Assembly (NCBI GenBank): GCA_003168335.1
Contig: PMSM01000005.1
Location: 248,001 to 312,000 of the forward strand
Direction of reading: 5' to 3'
Length of the DNA: 64,000 nt
Source: Blastocatellia bacterium
GTDB lineage: Bacteria; Acidobacteriota; Blastocatellia; Pyrinomonadales; Pyrinomonadaceae
Shown here: piece after piece, positions 26,932 to 34,238 of the stretch
Layout: each line of letters opens with the position of its first letter
Position numbering within the stretch: the stretch's first letter is position 1
Made by a program: the position numbers and the translations under genes
Notes under the pieces: model-generated
What the model saw: only the letters and a program-made list of their open reading frames with translations
Database searches by the model: none
What the model was told of the DNA's origin: nothing

Positions 26932-27408
26932 CTACCGCCTGCCCCTCTTTGCAGAGGCCCTGATCAGTCTCAACTTCTTCACGCGGTTTGGAGTAGGCGT
27001 AAGGGTCGAGTTCTCCAGGACCGAATACCGCAACGCTTTCTTCTCTTTGTCGTACTCGGCGAGCAGAAAGACGATCTTCTCTCCGGTGAAAAACTCTTTT
27101 TTGGAAGGGGCTTCCGCGCCGTGAAAATATTCGATTACCTCGCCCTTGCGGAATTTGCCTTTGAATGGCTCAACCACTTCCGCCACGATCCTCCAGTTAT
27201 CATAGCCGGGGATCTTATTAACTATCTCACTCTCGCGAATGCGCACATGGGCGACGACCCGGACTGATTTGAAATCACTGCGAAGGTAATTGAGCGGCGG
27301 CCAGGTGTCGTCAGTCTGAGCGGAAAGACCGACCGGCAGTAGCACGACAAGGATCGCTATGCAGACAGCGGCGATGCTAGTCGCCCGTTCGCGAGGTCGT
27401 CTATTCAT
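26932..27408 (-). CDS. Small secreted protein of unknown function, 158 aa
   Basis: A basic N-terminus and hydrophobic stretch (IAAVCIAILVVLLPVGLSAQ) form a signal peptide cleaved near residue 31. The mature ~125 residues are beta-rich: VRVVAHVRIRESEIV, WRIVAEVVEPFKGKFRKGE, GEKIVFLLAEYDKEKKAL. This is loosely reminiscent of bacterial NTR/OB-fold-like exported proteins, but no Cys pair or catalytic residue is evident. The GNAT gene follows 14 bases downstream on the same strand. Family not recognised with certainty. Confidence 0.65.
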   Translation of the reverse strand: MNRRPRERATSIAAVCIAILVVLLPVGLSAQTDDTWPPLNYLRSDFKSVRVVAHVRIRESEIVNKIPGYDNWRIVAEVVEPFKGKFRKGEVIEYFHGAEAPSKKEFFTGEKIVFLLAEYDKEKKALRYSVLENSTLTPTPNRVKKLRLIRASAKRGRR

Positions 27409-27538
27409 ATTCTCTCCGTTCGGGTGTTGCGTCCGGCACTGAACTCATGAGGGGGGATTCTATCGCTTAATGATCGGTTAGGCTACGCAGCCTTACGAGG
27501 TGGAAAAACTGATCGAGAAGCGCCGGCCTTCCTGTGGC

Positions 27539-28489
27539 TCATTTGCAACGATGGGTTGGGTTGATGTCAGCTTGTTCGTATCGCTTCCAATCATCTTCAG
27601 TTACAAGGAACCTGGTTTTGCTGTCAACGACCGTACTGCGGTATCCGGTAATCTTGTTCAAGTGGTCGTCAAAGACTTTACCCGGGCCACCTGGGTTGCG
27701 AGCATAATTTGTGAATTTGAGAACCGGACTATCGGCAGCTGTTCCATATGGGTAAGGGTATACATAGAGATCGTTGTCAACCAGCATGACGGCTAATGTC
27801 GGGTAGAGGTCGATGACTCCCAACTTTAATCTGTCGCCAATCCAACTCCCGGTCTTTGCCGGCGATCGGAAGTCTCTTATCTTGTTGATGATCTCTGTGT
27901 AGTTCGCGTAGTTGCTCTGATCACCTTCTTCATCACGTTGCCTCTGGCAAACTATGTTCGCGGGACCAAGGGGATCTACCATCACAATGGTTGCTTTAAA
28001 ACCAGATGATTTCTGCATCAGACCTCTGATGAAGTCCGGCGTAATGTCACTGAGCACATAACCCGCTGCCACGATTCTTTCATTTGCTCCTCCGAGCGCT
28101 CGGGTTAGATCGGCTCTCGTTATGACTTCGGTTTTTTCAGGTTGCGTAACGCCCTCTTTGAGGTTTGAGATTGGCTTGGCGTCGGTCGCTGCGGCCTGCG
28201 GTTCCCTGTTTGCTCGCCGGACCCATAACGCTGTGCTGGTCGCGCCAGCGATCAAAAAGAGAATTGCTCCAGCGACGTAGATTCGCCGCGTAGACGTACT
28301 CTGTTGGGATGGAGTCGCCGCCTGGCCGGAACGCCACGCAGATGAGGGAGAAGTGGTGGCGCTTTCTGAGTTCGGAAAGATCTTAGTTGCGTTTGCGTCA
28401 TACGGGGCAGAAAGAAGTTGGCCATCAGCCAGGCAATAGACCAACGTTTCGTCAGGGTAAGTCCGGTTGCAGGTGGGGCATTGTTTCAT
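27539..28489 (-). CDS. Zinc-ribbon-headed single-span membrane protein, 316 aa
   Basis: The N-terminus MKQCPTCNRTYPDETLVYC supplies a CxxC and a third Cys of a short zinc ribbon, followed by LADGQLLS, a signature I associate with uncharacterised acidobacterial membrane proteins. A single hydrophobic span at about residues 71-88 (AGAILFLIAGATSTALWV) leads to an extracytoplasmic domain of about 220 residues. It is the first gene beyond the last attC-like site of the array, whose inner end is about ten bases from its ATG. It may therefore be a terminal cassette or the chromosomal gene bordering the array. No enzyme motif seen. Confidence 0.7.
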   Translation of the reverse strand: MKQCPTCNRTYPDETLVYCLADGQLLSAPYDANATKIFPNSESATTSPSSAWRSGQAATPSQQSTSTRRIYVAGAILFLIAGATSTALWVRRANREPQAAATDAKPISNLKEGVTQPEKTEVITRADLTRALGGANERIVAAGYVLSDITPDFIRGLMQKSSGFKATIVMVDPLGPANIVCQRQRDEEGDQSNYANYTEIINKIRDFRSPAKTGSWIGDRLKLGVIDLYPTLAVMLVDNDLYVYPYPYGTAADSPVLKFTNYARNPGGPGKVFDDHLNKITGYRSTVVDSKTRFLVTEDDWKRYEQADINPTHRCK

Positions 28490-28496
28490 CGAAGTT

Positions 28497-28554
28497 TTCT
28501 TTATCTTTCAGTTGAGAGCTGCGCTACTGCGCTCACCGAAACGGCGTGTTGGAT
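28497..28554 (-). other. Degenerate attC-like site E (after Kelch gene)
   Basis: The R''-like box ATCCAAC is the complement of 28554-28548. Inner arms GTTTCGGTGAGCGC and GCGCAGCTCTCAACTGAAAG pair with bulges. The expected R' box next to the 316-residue gene has decayed. The R'' box differs at one base from the complement of the Kelch cassette start (GTTAGAT). Confidence 0.5.
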
Positions 28555-28562
28555 TTGCGAGT

Positions 28563-29705
28563 TTAGGTTTTATACGTCCACGCCCTGGCACTTGCAACGC
28601 TGTGATTATCGTAGCCGCCGGCAACCAGAACTCTCCCATCTGTCAGCAAGGTCGCCGTCGAGTAGAATCTTGCCGTATCCATCCGACCGGTGGCTACGCG
28701 AAAGCTTTTTGACGCGGGATCATAGATTTCTACCTGTTCACCGCCGCCCGCAATCAAGACGTTTCCATTTTTCAGCAAGGCAACTGCGCCCGGCAATTTG
28801 AAACGGGCCATGTTCATTTTGCCGATAGCTGAGAATGCTCCTTTTGCTGAATCATAAATTTCCGCATTAGCATATTGCCCCTGCCAATCACGACCGTCTG
28901 ATCCGCCCACCACCAGAACATTCCCATCAGTCAGCAACAGCGCGGCCTGTTTATAACGCGGGACGGTCATGTTGCCAGTGATGGTAAACGTTCCGCTGGC
29001 CGGATTGTATAATTCGGCGGTAGCCAGCGGATGTTGATATTCACCGCCACCAGCAACTAACACTTTGCCATCAGACAAGAGGACGGCTGTGTGCATGGTG
29101 CGCCCAGCCCTCATGTTGCCCGTCTGGGCGAACTGTCCAGTTGCCGGATCGTAAATCTCAGCACTCGAAAGCGCGCCGCTGTTTTCGCCGCCGGCAACTA
29201 ACACCTTGCCATTTGACAGCAAGGTTGCGGTAAAGTCGCCGCGCGCTACCGACATGCTTCCGGTAGAGGTAAACGCGCCGGTCTTTGGGTCGTAAAGTTC
29301 GGCACTCGCAACCAGGCCTGCGCTGCTCCAACCGCCGACAATAAGCACTTCGCCGTTCGGCAGCAGCACTGCGCTATGTCCGACGCGTTGAGTGCTCATA
29401 TTCCGGTTAGCAGCAGTGAAGCTTCCGGTCATTGGATCATAAAGCTCGGCGCTCTGGAAAAAGACTCCGTTACGCTCCATGCCGCCCGCAATCAGAACTT
29501 GACCGTTGGGTAACAACGTCGCCGTGTGACCAGAGCGCGGTGCCGTCATATTACTTGTGGGGGAAATAGCACTCTTCTCGTTAGCGGCTGGCGGGTTTGT
29601 ACTCGCCTTGCTCAACGGATGTGTGTTCCCTTTGCAACTGCTCGTCAGCGTAGTTGCCATGAACAACGACGCCAACAGTGCGTTTAGGTTTTTCATATGT
29701 CGCAT
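28563..29705 (-). CDS. Secreted Kelch-repeat beta-propeller protein, 380 aa
   Basis: After an N-terminal hydrophobic segment ending TLTSSCKG (possible lipoprotein Cys with an imperfect lipobox) the protein consists of about six to seven Kelch-like repeats. Each carries a TATLLxNGxVLxAGG strand pair and an AELYDPxTGxF turn, forming a beta-propeller. No catalytic residue of galactose oxidase is evident, so a binding role outside the cytoplasm is more likely. An in-frame ATG three codons downstream is an alternative start. It occupies one cassette of the attC-like array: site A (29737-29840) lies just upstream and degenerate site E just downstream. Confidence 0.88.
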   Translation of the reverse strand: MRHMKNLNALLASLFMATTLTSSCKGNTHPLSKASTNPPAANEKSAISPTSNMTAPRSGHTATLLPNGQVLIAGGMERNGVFFQSAELYDPMTGSFTAANRNMSTQRVGHSAVLLPNGEVLIVGGWSSAGLVASAELYDPKTGAFTSTGSMSVARGDFTATLLSNGKVLVAGGENSGALSSAEIYDPATGQFAQTGNMRAGRTMHTAVLLSDGKVLVAGGGEYQHPLATAELYNPASGTFTITGNMTVPRYKQAALLLTDGNVLVVGGSDGRDWQGQYANAEIYDSAKGAFSAIGKMNMARFKLPGAVALLKNGNVLIAGGGEQVEIYDPASKSFRVATGRMDTARFYSTATLLTDGRVLVAGGYDNHSVASARAWTYKT

Positions 29706-29736
29706 GATTTTCCTCGACTCGTCATCAAAGAAAGCA

Positions 29737-29840
29737 ATCTAACGTTAGAGGACGGGGCGCGGCGATTAGTGTCAACCTCGAATCCACCGGACAAGTTAAA
29801 GCACGCGCGGCCCACGCTTCGGTCCAATAACGTGTTGGAT
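29737..29840 (-). other. attC-like site A (104 bp)
   Basis: Read on the minus strand the element runs from ATCCAAC (complement of 29834-29840) to GTTAGAT (complement of 29737-29743). Inner arms GGACCGAAGCGTGGGC and GCGCCCCGTCC pair with mismatches and bulges. A conserved CTTTAACTTG stretch lies in the variable loop, as in site B. It separates the FG-GAP and Kelch genes. Confidence 0.68.
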
Positions 29841-29871
29841 TCTACCCTGCGAAACAAAGGAGACTACTAGT

Positions 29872-31038
29872 CTAGTTGCTTAAGATCACAGTGACCGTGT
29901 GATCACTATTGTTAGTTATCACCAGGTCGGCTTTGCCGTCACCGTTGAGGTCACGAATTGCCAGACCTTTTGGCTTCCCGCCAATTGCAATTGTAGAACT
30001 TGAGGCATCACCCTTACTGCTCATCAGAAACAGCGTGATGTTATTACCATCAGGGCTGGATACCGCAATATCGGCAACTCCGTCGCCATTGACATCGCCT
30101 ATCGCAACACGATTGGGAATTCTGCCCGTCGCCAACGGTGAACCAGCCAGCATTCTGAACCCGCCCGCGCCATCTCCAAGCAGAATCGTTAATCCGTCCC
30201 TGCCATGTCTATCTGACGTGCTGCTGGGCGAATTAACAATAGCGAGGTCGGGCTTACCATCTCCGTTCACATCACCGGCCGCAAAGTTGAATGGAGAGTC
30301 GCCGCAAGGGAAAGGTGAGCCTGCCGACTGTTTGAAACCTCCTCTGCCATCACCGAGAAGGATCGTCACATTGTCTCCTTCAAGATTTGTGGTAATGATG
30401 TCAGCCTTACCGTCGCCGTTAACATCCGCGACGCGAACTCTTTGGTAAGGATGCTTACCAACCGCAAAGAACGAACCGGGTATGGTAAAACCGCCTTTGC
30501 CGTTACCGAACAAAACTTCTACCTGGTCTGTTCCCCAACTGTCGGTCACAAGGTCCAGGTTTCCGTCACCGTTCAAATCGCCGCTCGCGACACCATGTGT
30601 ATGCGGACGCACCTCAACTGCAAACGGGGAGTTTGGTGCAGGCGTAAATCCGCCTTGCCCATCGCCTAACAAAACGGTCAGATACTTCTCTTCGTGGTTA
30701 GCGAAAGCTAAATCGAGTCTACCATCACGGTTGAAATCACCAATGGCAATGTCGTTAGGATCGTGCCCGGCGGGAAACGGAGAGCCTTTCGCCTCTGTGA
30801 ATCCTCCCTTGCCGTCGCCAAGCAGAATCGTTACATTGTTGCTCTGCTCATTGGCAACAATAGTGTCAGGTCTACCATCGCCGTTCAGGTCGGCGATTTC
30901 GACGCTTCCCGGTGCAGTTCCGACAGGAAAGTGTGAATTGCTTGTTGCTGTTCGAGAGGTAACGCCCGAGGATGGCATCCCACAACTCACAGCTAATGCC
31001 GCCGACAGCATCACCGCGAAAATCAACGTGCTTGTCAT
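29872..31038 (-). CDS. Secreted FG-GAP/VCBS repeat beta-propeller protein, ~388 aa
   Basis: ATG 31038 begins a signal sequence (TSTLIFAVMLSAALAVSCG) with a lipobox-like Cys; an in-frame TTG at 31062 lies in the attC-like element and is less likely. The mature protein is built of about seven FG-GAP/VCBS-type repeats with the integrin-like calcium loop DLNGDGRPD, DVNGDGKADI, DFNRDGRLD, and strands VTILLGDGKGGF between. It would fold as a seven-bladed propeller that binds calcium; a surface adhesion or binding role is typical. The gene fills a cassette between attC-like sites B and A. Confidence 0.9.
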   Translation of the reverse strand: MTSTLIFAVMLSAALAVSCGMPSSGVTSRTATSNSHFPVGTAPGSVEIADLNGDGRPDTIVANEQSNNVTILLGDGKGGFTEAKGSPFPAGHDPNDIAIGDFNRDGRLDLAFANHEEKYLTVLLGDGQGGFTPAPNSPFAVEVRPHTHGVASGDLNGDGNLDLVTDSWGTDQVEVLFGNGKGGFTIPGSFFAVGKHPYQRVRVADVNGDGKADIITTNLEGDNVTILLGDGRGGFKQSAGSPFPCGDSPFNFAAGDVNGDGKPDLAIVNSPSSTSDRHGRDGLTILLGDGAGGFRMLAGSPLATGRIPNRVAIGDVNGDGVADIAVSSPDGNNITLFLMSSKGDASSSTIAIGGKPKGLAIRDLNGDGKADLVITNNSDHTVTVILSN

Positions 31039-31061
31039 AGCTTCCAGGAATTGGAGAGGCA

Positions 31062-31167
31062 ATCTAACGTCCCAGTTGACCGGGCGTGGCGGTTTGCAAC
31101 AAGGTCGAATTCAAGAAGCAAGTTAAAGAACACGCGACCCGCGCTCCGGCCTAACGATGTGTTACGC
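31062..31167 (-). other. attC-like site B (106 bp)
   Basis: On the minus strand: GCGTAAC (complement of 31161-31167) to GTTAGAT (complement of 31062-31068). Arms GGCCGGAGCGCGG and CCACGCCCGGTC pair over about 12 positions with one extrahelical A, the hallmark of folded attC. Loop contains GTTCTTTAACTTG. It lies between the small frameshifted gene and the FG-GAP gene. Confidence 0.7.
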
Positions 31168-31238
31168 CGCGCCCGTGCGAACTGAACTCCAGGTGTAAGT
31201 GAATCACAAGCATTTGGTGATATCAGTGGACCCGGAAA

Positions 31239-31395
31239 TCACCGGCCTTTCCGTAGATTGTCTGCCACCAGGAACACGACGCCGATTGCCAACCAGAACG
31301 CCGCTTTAATCCAATTGCGCGTTTGCCTCCAGCGCAGCAACCCCGAAGAAGAGCAGGAAGACTGCAAAGTTGGTACCGAGCTTTATTCTTTTCAA
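31239..31395 (-). pseudogene. Frameshifted small membrane protein gene
   Basis: A TTG start at 31395 with GGAGG five bases upstream opens a frame reading MKRIKLGTNFAVFLLFFGVA and then AALEANAQLD before stopping. Shifting by one base inside the GGAGGCAAAC stretch restores QTRNWIKAAFWLAIGVVFLV followed by ADNLRKGR and a stop at 31239. The total length is 3n+1, so one extra base would explain it. The joined product would be a two-span protein of about 52 residues. Either the gene has decayed in the cassette array or there is a sequencing indel. The family is not named, but the two halves fit together as one membrane protein. Confidence 0.6.
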
Positions 31396-31598
31396 GGTTG
31401 CCTCCGCCGGCGTACGAGCTCTACCAAGCCGCCGCGCATAATATCAGCATGAACCGCTAGTCACTATATCTATTCTTCCCACGACGTTGACGTCTGGCTA
31501 CGCCTTACGACCGCGGCCTCCACTAATCCAGGACCTCCATCCTTACGGGAAACACTCACAGTAGAGGACTATCATGCGCCGGTGGATAAAGAGAACAC

Positions 31599-31805
31599 CT
31601 ATGGTTGACTGGAGGTAGTCTTCGAAGCCGGTCGCTTGAGAACCAGGTAGTACCCAACATCAAACCCCCACCACGTCATCGAATCGAGTGCGACAAACTC
31701 CCATCCTTCGGCGGACAGATTATTGAGATGTCTCTCAATTTTCCTGGCTTTGTGTGCAGCGCTGAGGCATCGCCAGTCGCTGATTACCCTGTACTCTGTT
31801 GCCAT
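31599..31805 (-). CDS. DUF4177-like small protein, ~68 aa
   Basis: ATG 31805 has AGGAGAG five bases upstream and begins MATEYRVISDWRCL, followed by IERHLNNLSAEGWEFVALDS and YYLVLKRP. This alternation of a short strand, an LNxLxxEGWExV helix-turn and a final strand is typical of DUF4177 proteins, which are small and of unknown function. The frame extends upstream to 31862, but that part is charged and has no ribosome binding site. The gene lies in the cassette array after attC-like site C; small orphan proteins like this are common cassette cargo. Confidence 0.75.
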   Translation of the reverse strand: MATEYRVISDWRCLSAAHKARKIERHLNNLSAEGWEFVALDSMTWWGFDVGYYLVLKRPASKTTSSQP

Positions 31806-31936
31806 CTGTTCTCTCCTGTCCTTTTGGTCTGGTGTGCCGCGCCTGCCGTCGTCGGTTTTCACGATAGCGATCTACCCAAGATGAAACAGAGCCTGCAAGA
31901 AACCCTCTTGTAGGCGAGATCCTTGCCTGCTGGGCC

Positions 31937-32042
31937 ACCGAACGTCTGAGTTGACGCGGCGCGCGAATCAAAGCACCCTTCGCCGCAGCAAGCTAGTTTG
32001 AGAAACACGCCCCCGCCGCCCGCGTCCAACGATTTGTTCGAT
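31937..32042 (-). other. attC-like site C (106 bp)
   Basis: On the minus strand: ATCGAAC (complement of 32036-32042) to GTTCGGT (complement of 31937-31943). Arms TTGGACGCGGGCGGCG and CGCGCCGCGTCAA pair with extrahelical G bases. It starts 22 bases after the stop of the preceding gene, as cassettes usually do. Its R'' box is the exact complement of the GTTCGAT at the start of the upstream cassette. Confidence 0.72.
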
Positions 32043-32063
32043 GGCGCCAGAAATACAGTCGAC

Positions 32064-32562
32064 TCACTTTGGATTCTGCGCCAGATAATGATTGATGAAT
32101 TCATCAACGAGATCTCCCACGGCATCACGTACCGTGCGAATTTTATCTGTGCCGACAGATCCAGCAGTATCTGTATCCCACACGGTGACCACCGCGGAGC
32201 GCGTCGGCTTTCGACGAAGATCGACAAAGTCGTTAACCTGAACGGTAATTGAGAACGCGTAGAGATTAAATTCGCGACGTTTTACAGCCCTAACCTTCAC
32301 GTACAGCTGAGGAAATAACGGAGTCTCAGGATCAGCATTCGGCAAAACACGGATGCCCGCCTTACGAAGCCTTAGCTCAACATCCGTTTGTATCTGGCCC
32401 GGCGCCAAGCCGTCACGTTGCACCTCTGGATTAATTTGATCTACGAATACGGACACGCCCGACAACCCGCGAAGCGCGTCTTCTTGAGATATCTTTTGGG
32501 CAAACGTTTCCTGAGGCGACGATAAGCGCGAAGGCGCAAGCCAGAACGAGTTTCGTAGGCAT
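32064..32562 (-). pseudogene. Frameshifted exported protein gene of unknown function
   Basis: ATG 32562, preceded by GGAGG, opens a signal peptide (PTKLVLACAFALIVAS). One base later the frame must shift to continue as QETFAQKISQEDALRGLSGV and then the 133-residue open frame ending HYLAQNPK. The region is 3n+1 bases long, so a single inserted base near 32512 explains it. The downstream part (INPEVQRDGLAPGQIQTDVE, LRLRKAGIRVLPNADPETPL) looks like a compact exported alpha/beta domain. The ATG overlaps the end of the upstream gene (TGATAAATG), showing the original operon arrangement. A sequencing error cannot be excluded. Family not recognised. Confidence 0.7.
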
Positions 32563-32565
32563 TTA

Positions 32566-33129
32566 TCAAGCCTCCAGTTTCTTTCGAGCTAGCCTTATTA
32601 ATTGCTGATGAGCGTCCACGACCTCACCCGCTTTGTCGTGAAGCATTTTCACAACCTGGTTGAAACGGTCGGGCTGTTCGTCTTCCCATTCCGGTGGAAC
32701 AGTTTGTTCGCCGTCGCGAGTTCGGAATGTATTCCCACCGACAAGAAGTCTATATTCCTTGATGAGTTCCAGCAGATGTTTACGTTTCTTTTCGAGCTTC
32801 CTGTCGAGAAATGCGTGTTCAGCATCGTTCCAACCCGCCGCGAAATTATCGAGATCGTCAAGGTTGGTTGGATGGAAGGAACCCGCGGCCATATTGAGAT
32901 TATCTATAAATGCTACGCTTCCGTTCGACGGCAAGACCTCCTTGAATTGTTCGAACAGTTTTCGGTTGGAAATTTTATCGTTGTGGATTTTCTGCTCAAC
33001 GAGGAGACCAACAAATGCCGCAAGTGTCGCGAGACTACTGGTTACGGATTCCCAGAGTGGATGTCTAGCAAACCAGACGAGTGACACTACGAATGCGAGC
33101 AATGCGATTATTTGGGCTGTACGTCTCAT
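32566..33129 (-). CDS. Two-span membrane protein of unknown function, 187 aa
   Basis: Two hydrophobic segments at the N-terminus (residues ~5-23 and ~29-46, separated by HPLWES) form a membrane hairpin, followed by about 140 residues that are charged, helical and probably cytoplasmic (LDRKLEKKRKHLLELIKEY, DKAGEVVDAHQQLIRLARKK). No enzymatic motif is visible. The stop overlaps the leader of the next gene. It is the first gene of cassette 1: the cassette boundary GTTCGAT lies eight bases upstream of the ATG on the minus strand, so very little leader is available. Confidence 0.7.
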   Translation of the reverse strand: MRRTAQIIALLAFVVSLVWFARHPLWESVTSSLATLAAFVGLLVEQKIHNDKISNRKLFEQFKEVLPSNGSVAFIDNLNMAAGSFHPTNLDDLDNFAAGWNDAEHAFLDRKLEKKRKHLLELIKEYRLLVGGNTFRTRDGEQTVPPEWEDEQPDRFNQVVKMLHDKAGEVVDAHQQLIRLARKKLEA

Positions 33130-33143
33130 GATAAGCCATCGAA
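33110..33143 (-). other. Half attC-like site D at the array border
   Basis: GTTCGAT (complement of 33137-33143) with adjoining L'-like sequence CACCGCGTGGTCTAATACGTA resembles the right half of sites A-C. No matching R'' box is found within ~130 bases upstream, so the left half seems to be lost. It marks the outer end of cassette 1. Confidence 0.45.
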
Positions 33144-33407
33144 CTACGTATTAGACCACGCGGTGTGGCCTAAGTCCGCCATGCCGCATCTTATACCCCT
33201 CCCGCCAGCGGCTCCGCAATACTTATTGCAATATTCCTGTATATGGTCAATTCAGAAGAAAGAGAGGGGTGACGGTCTCCTCACGGAATGACTTGCCGGG
33301 CGGCGCGCTTCGCGCTCTGTCCCGGGGCTATTGATTTAGCGCGCTCGGCGCATTCATGGCCTCGCGCGTTCGGAACTTCTGCGGTAACATAGGCGTCTAA
33401 CAATCCC

Positions 33408-33908
33408 ATGCCGGCAGAGCACAGTATTCCTGAAGAGAAATCGCGACGCGTGCTGATCATTTTCGTGGCTGCCTTCGCGGCCGCGTTTATTGCCGGCTTC
33501 TTCTACCTTTTGCTGCGCAGCACGACGACGCCGAGTGCGCCATCGACTTTGGCAGGCGCGATCAGAGCGGGCTCGCCTGATTTTGAGAAATACAAGAAGC
33601 TGATCGCGCTCGACGACCCGGAAGCCGACCAGGCCAAGCGCGCCCTGGGCGATACAGTCATGACGTTGCAAACGACCGTGCGCAACTTTACCGGACGCAC
33701 GATCAACGGACTGGAGATAAGGGCCGCCGTCGTGGATCACGATGGCAAATCAGTGAAAGAGAGAACGATGGTAGTGATACCCCGGCAGGATCAGCCTGAT
33801 CTCGATCCGAATAAGACAATGAAGGTGTCGGTGAAGATCGAGGGCTTTACCGACAACGACGACCGCGCCAACATTAAGATGGAAGTGACGGGGTTTACGT
33901 TGAAGTAA
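33408..33908 (+). CDS. Membrane-anchored protein with FxLYD-like beta domain, 166 aa
   Basis: A short cytoplasmic N-terminus, one membrane span at about residues 15-37 (LIIFVAAFAAAFIAGFFYLLL) and an extracytoplasmic part. The last ~80 residues read TLQTTVRNFTGRTINGLEIR, AAVVDHDGKSVKERTMVVI and DLDPNKTMKVSVKIEGF. This is the strand pattern of FxLYD/DUF-type single beta-sandwich domains that often act in envelope contacts. It is alone on the plus strand, followed by palindromic repeats. The ATG lacks a strong ribosome binding site. Function unknown. Confidence 0.7.
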   Translation: MPAEHSIPEEKSRRVLIIFVAAFAAAFIAGFFYLLLRSTTTPSAPSTLAGAIRAGSPDFEKYKKLIALDDPEADQAKRALGDTVMTLQTTVRNFTGRTINGLEIRAAVVDHDGKSVKERTMVVIPRQDQPDLDPNKTMKVSVKIEGFTDNDDRANIKMEVTGFTLK

Positions 33909-33989
33909 AGATCACTTCCCATTTTTCATCCGTCATTTGTTGAATGTGTTTAGTGTTGGTTCGCGTCACTTCGTGGATCGTTTGCCTGA

Positions 33990-34199
33990 GTCCGCGTAGC
34001 GGACGTTTGAAATTAGCCCAGCACTTTAGTGCTGGGATCAAGGCCGCCACACAAGACAGTCCGCGCAGCGGACGACTGAATAAACTGCGGTTCTTCTTTC
34101 GCGTGAATTCAGCCGTCCGCTGCGCGGACTGAAGTTGTTTCTACGTTCTCTTCCCAGCGATAAATCGCTGGGCTATTATCAGTCGTCCGCTGCGCGGAC
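33990..34199. repeat. Composite palindromic repeat cluster
   Basis: Four copies of the palindrome GTCCGCG(T/C)AGCGGAC at 33990-34004, 34059-34073, 34115-34129 and 34185-34199. Two further palindromes, CCCAGCACTTTAGTGCTGGG (34017-34036) and CCCAGCGATAAATCGCTGGG (34153-34172), each lie between a pair. The left half is an inverted image of the right half. Fills the roughly 330-base gap between a plus-strand gene and the ABC operon end; no gene. REP-like element. Confidence 0.85.
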
Positions 34200-34238
34200 G
34201 AAGCAATTGAGCTCTCCCTCACCGTCGGGCTTCTGACA

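Larger units (their letters stand above)
28490..33143 (-). mobile_element. CALIN-like integron gene-cassette array without integrase
   Basis: Unrelated genes all on the minus strand are separated by three 104-106 bp elements (29737-29840, 31062-31167, 31937-32042), plus a degenerate copy at ~28500-28554 and a half copy at ~33110-33143. Each full element has outer boxes resembling attC R'' (RYYYAAC) and R' (GTTRRRY) and inner arms that pair imperfectly with unpaired bases. All point the same way as the genes. Cassette 1 starts with TTCGAT after a G and its own site begins ATCGAAC, the exact complement expected of a circular cassette. No intI or attI is visible, hence the CALIN label. This is inferred by eye, not by a covariance search. 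Confidence 0.72.

Noticed and set aside
27420-27490. attC-like R'' box GCCTAAC with CATTAAGC beyond it on the minus strand after the 316-residue gene
   Set aside because: No pairing partner arm or R' box within 130 bases, and the upstream gene start lacks the complementary GTTAGGC, so a fifth site is not supported.
28490-33143. Integron integrase (intI) or attI next to the cassette-like array
   Set aside because: No tyrosine recombinase motif in any frame near the array; the region is therefore described only as lacking an integrase.
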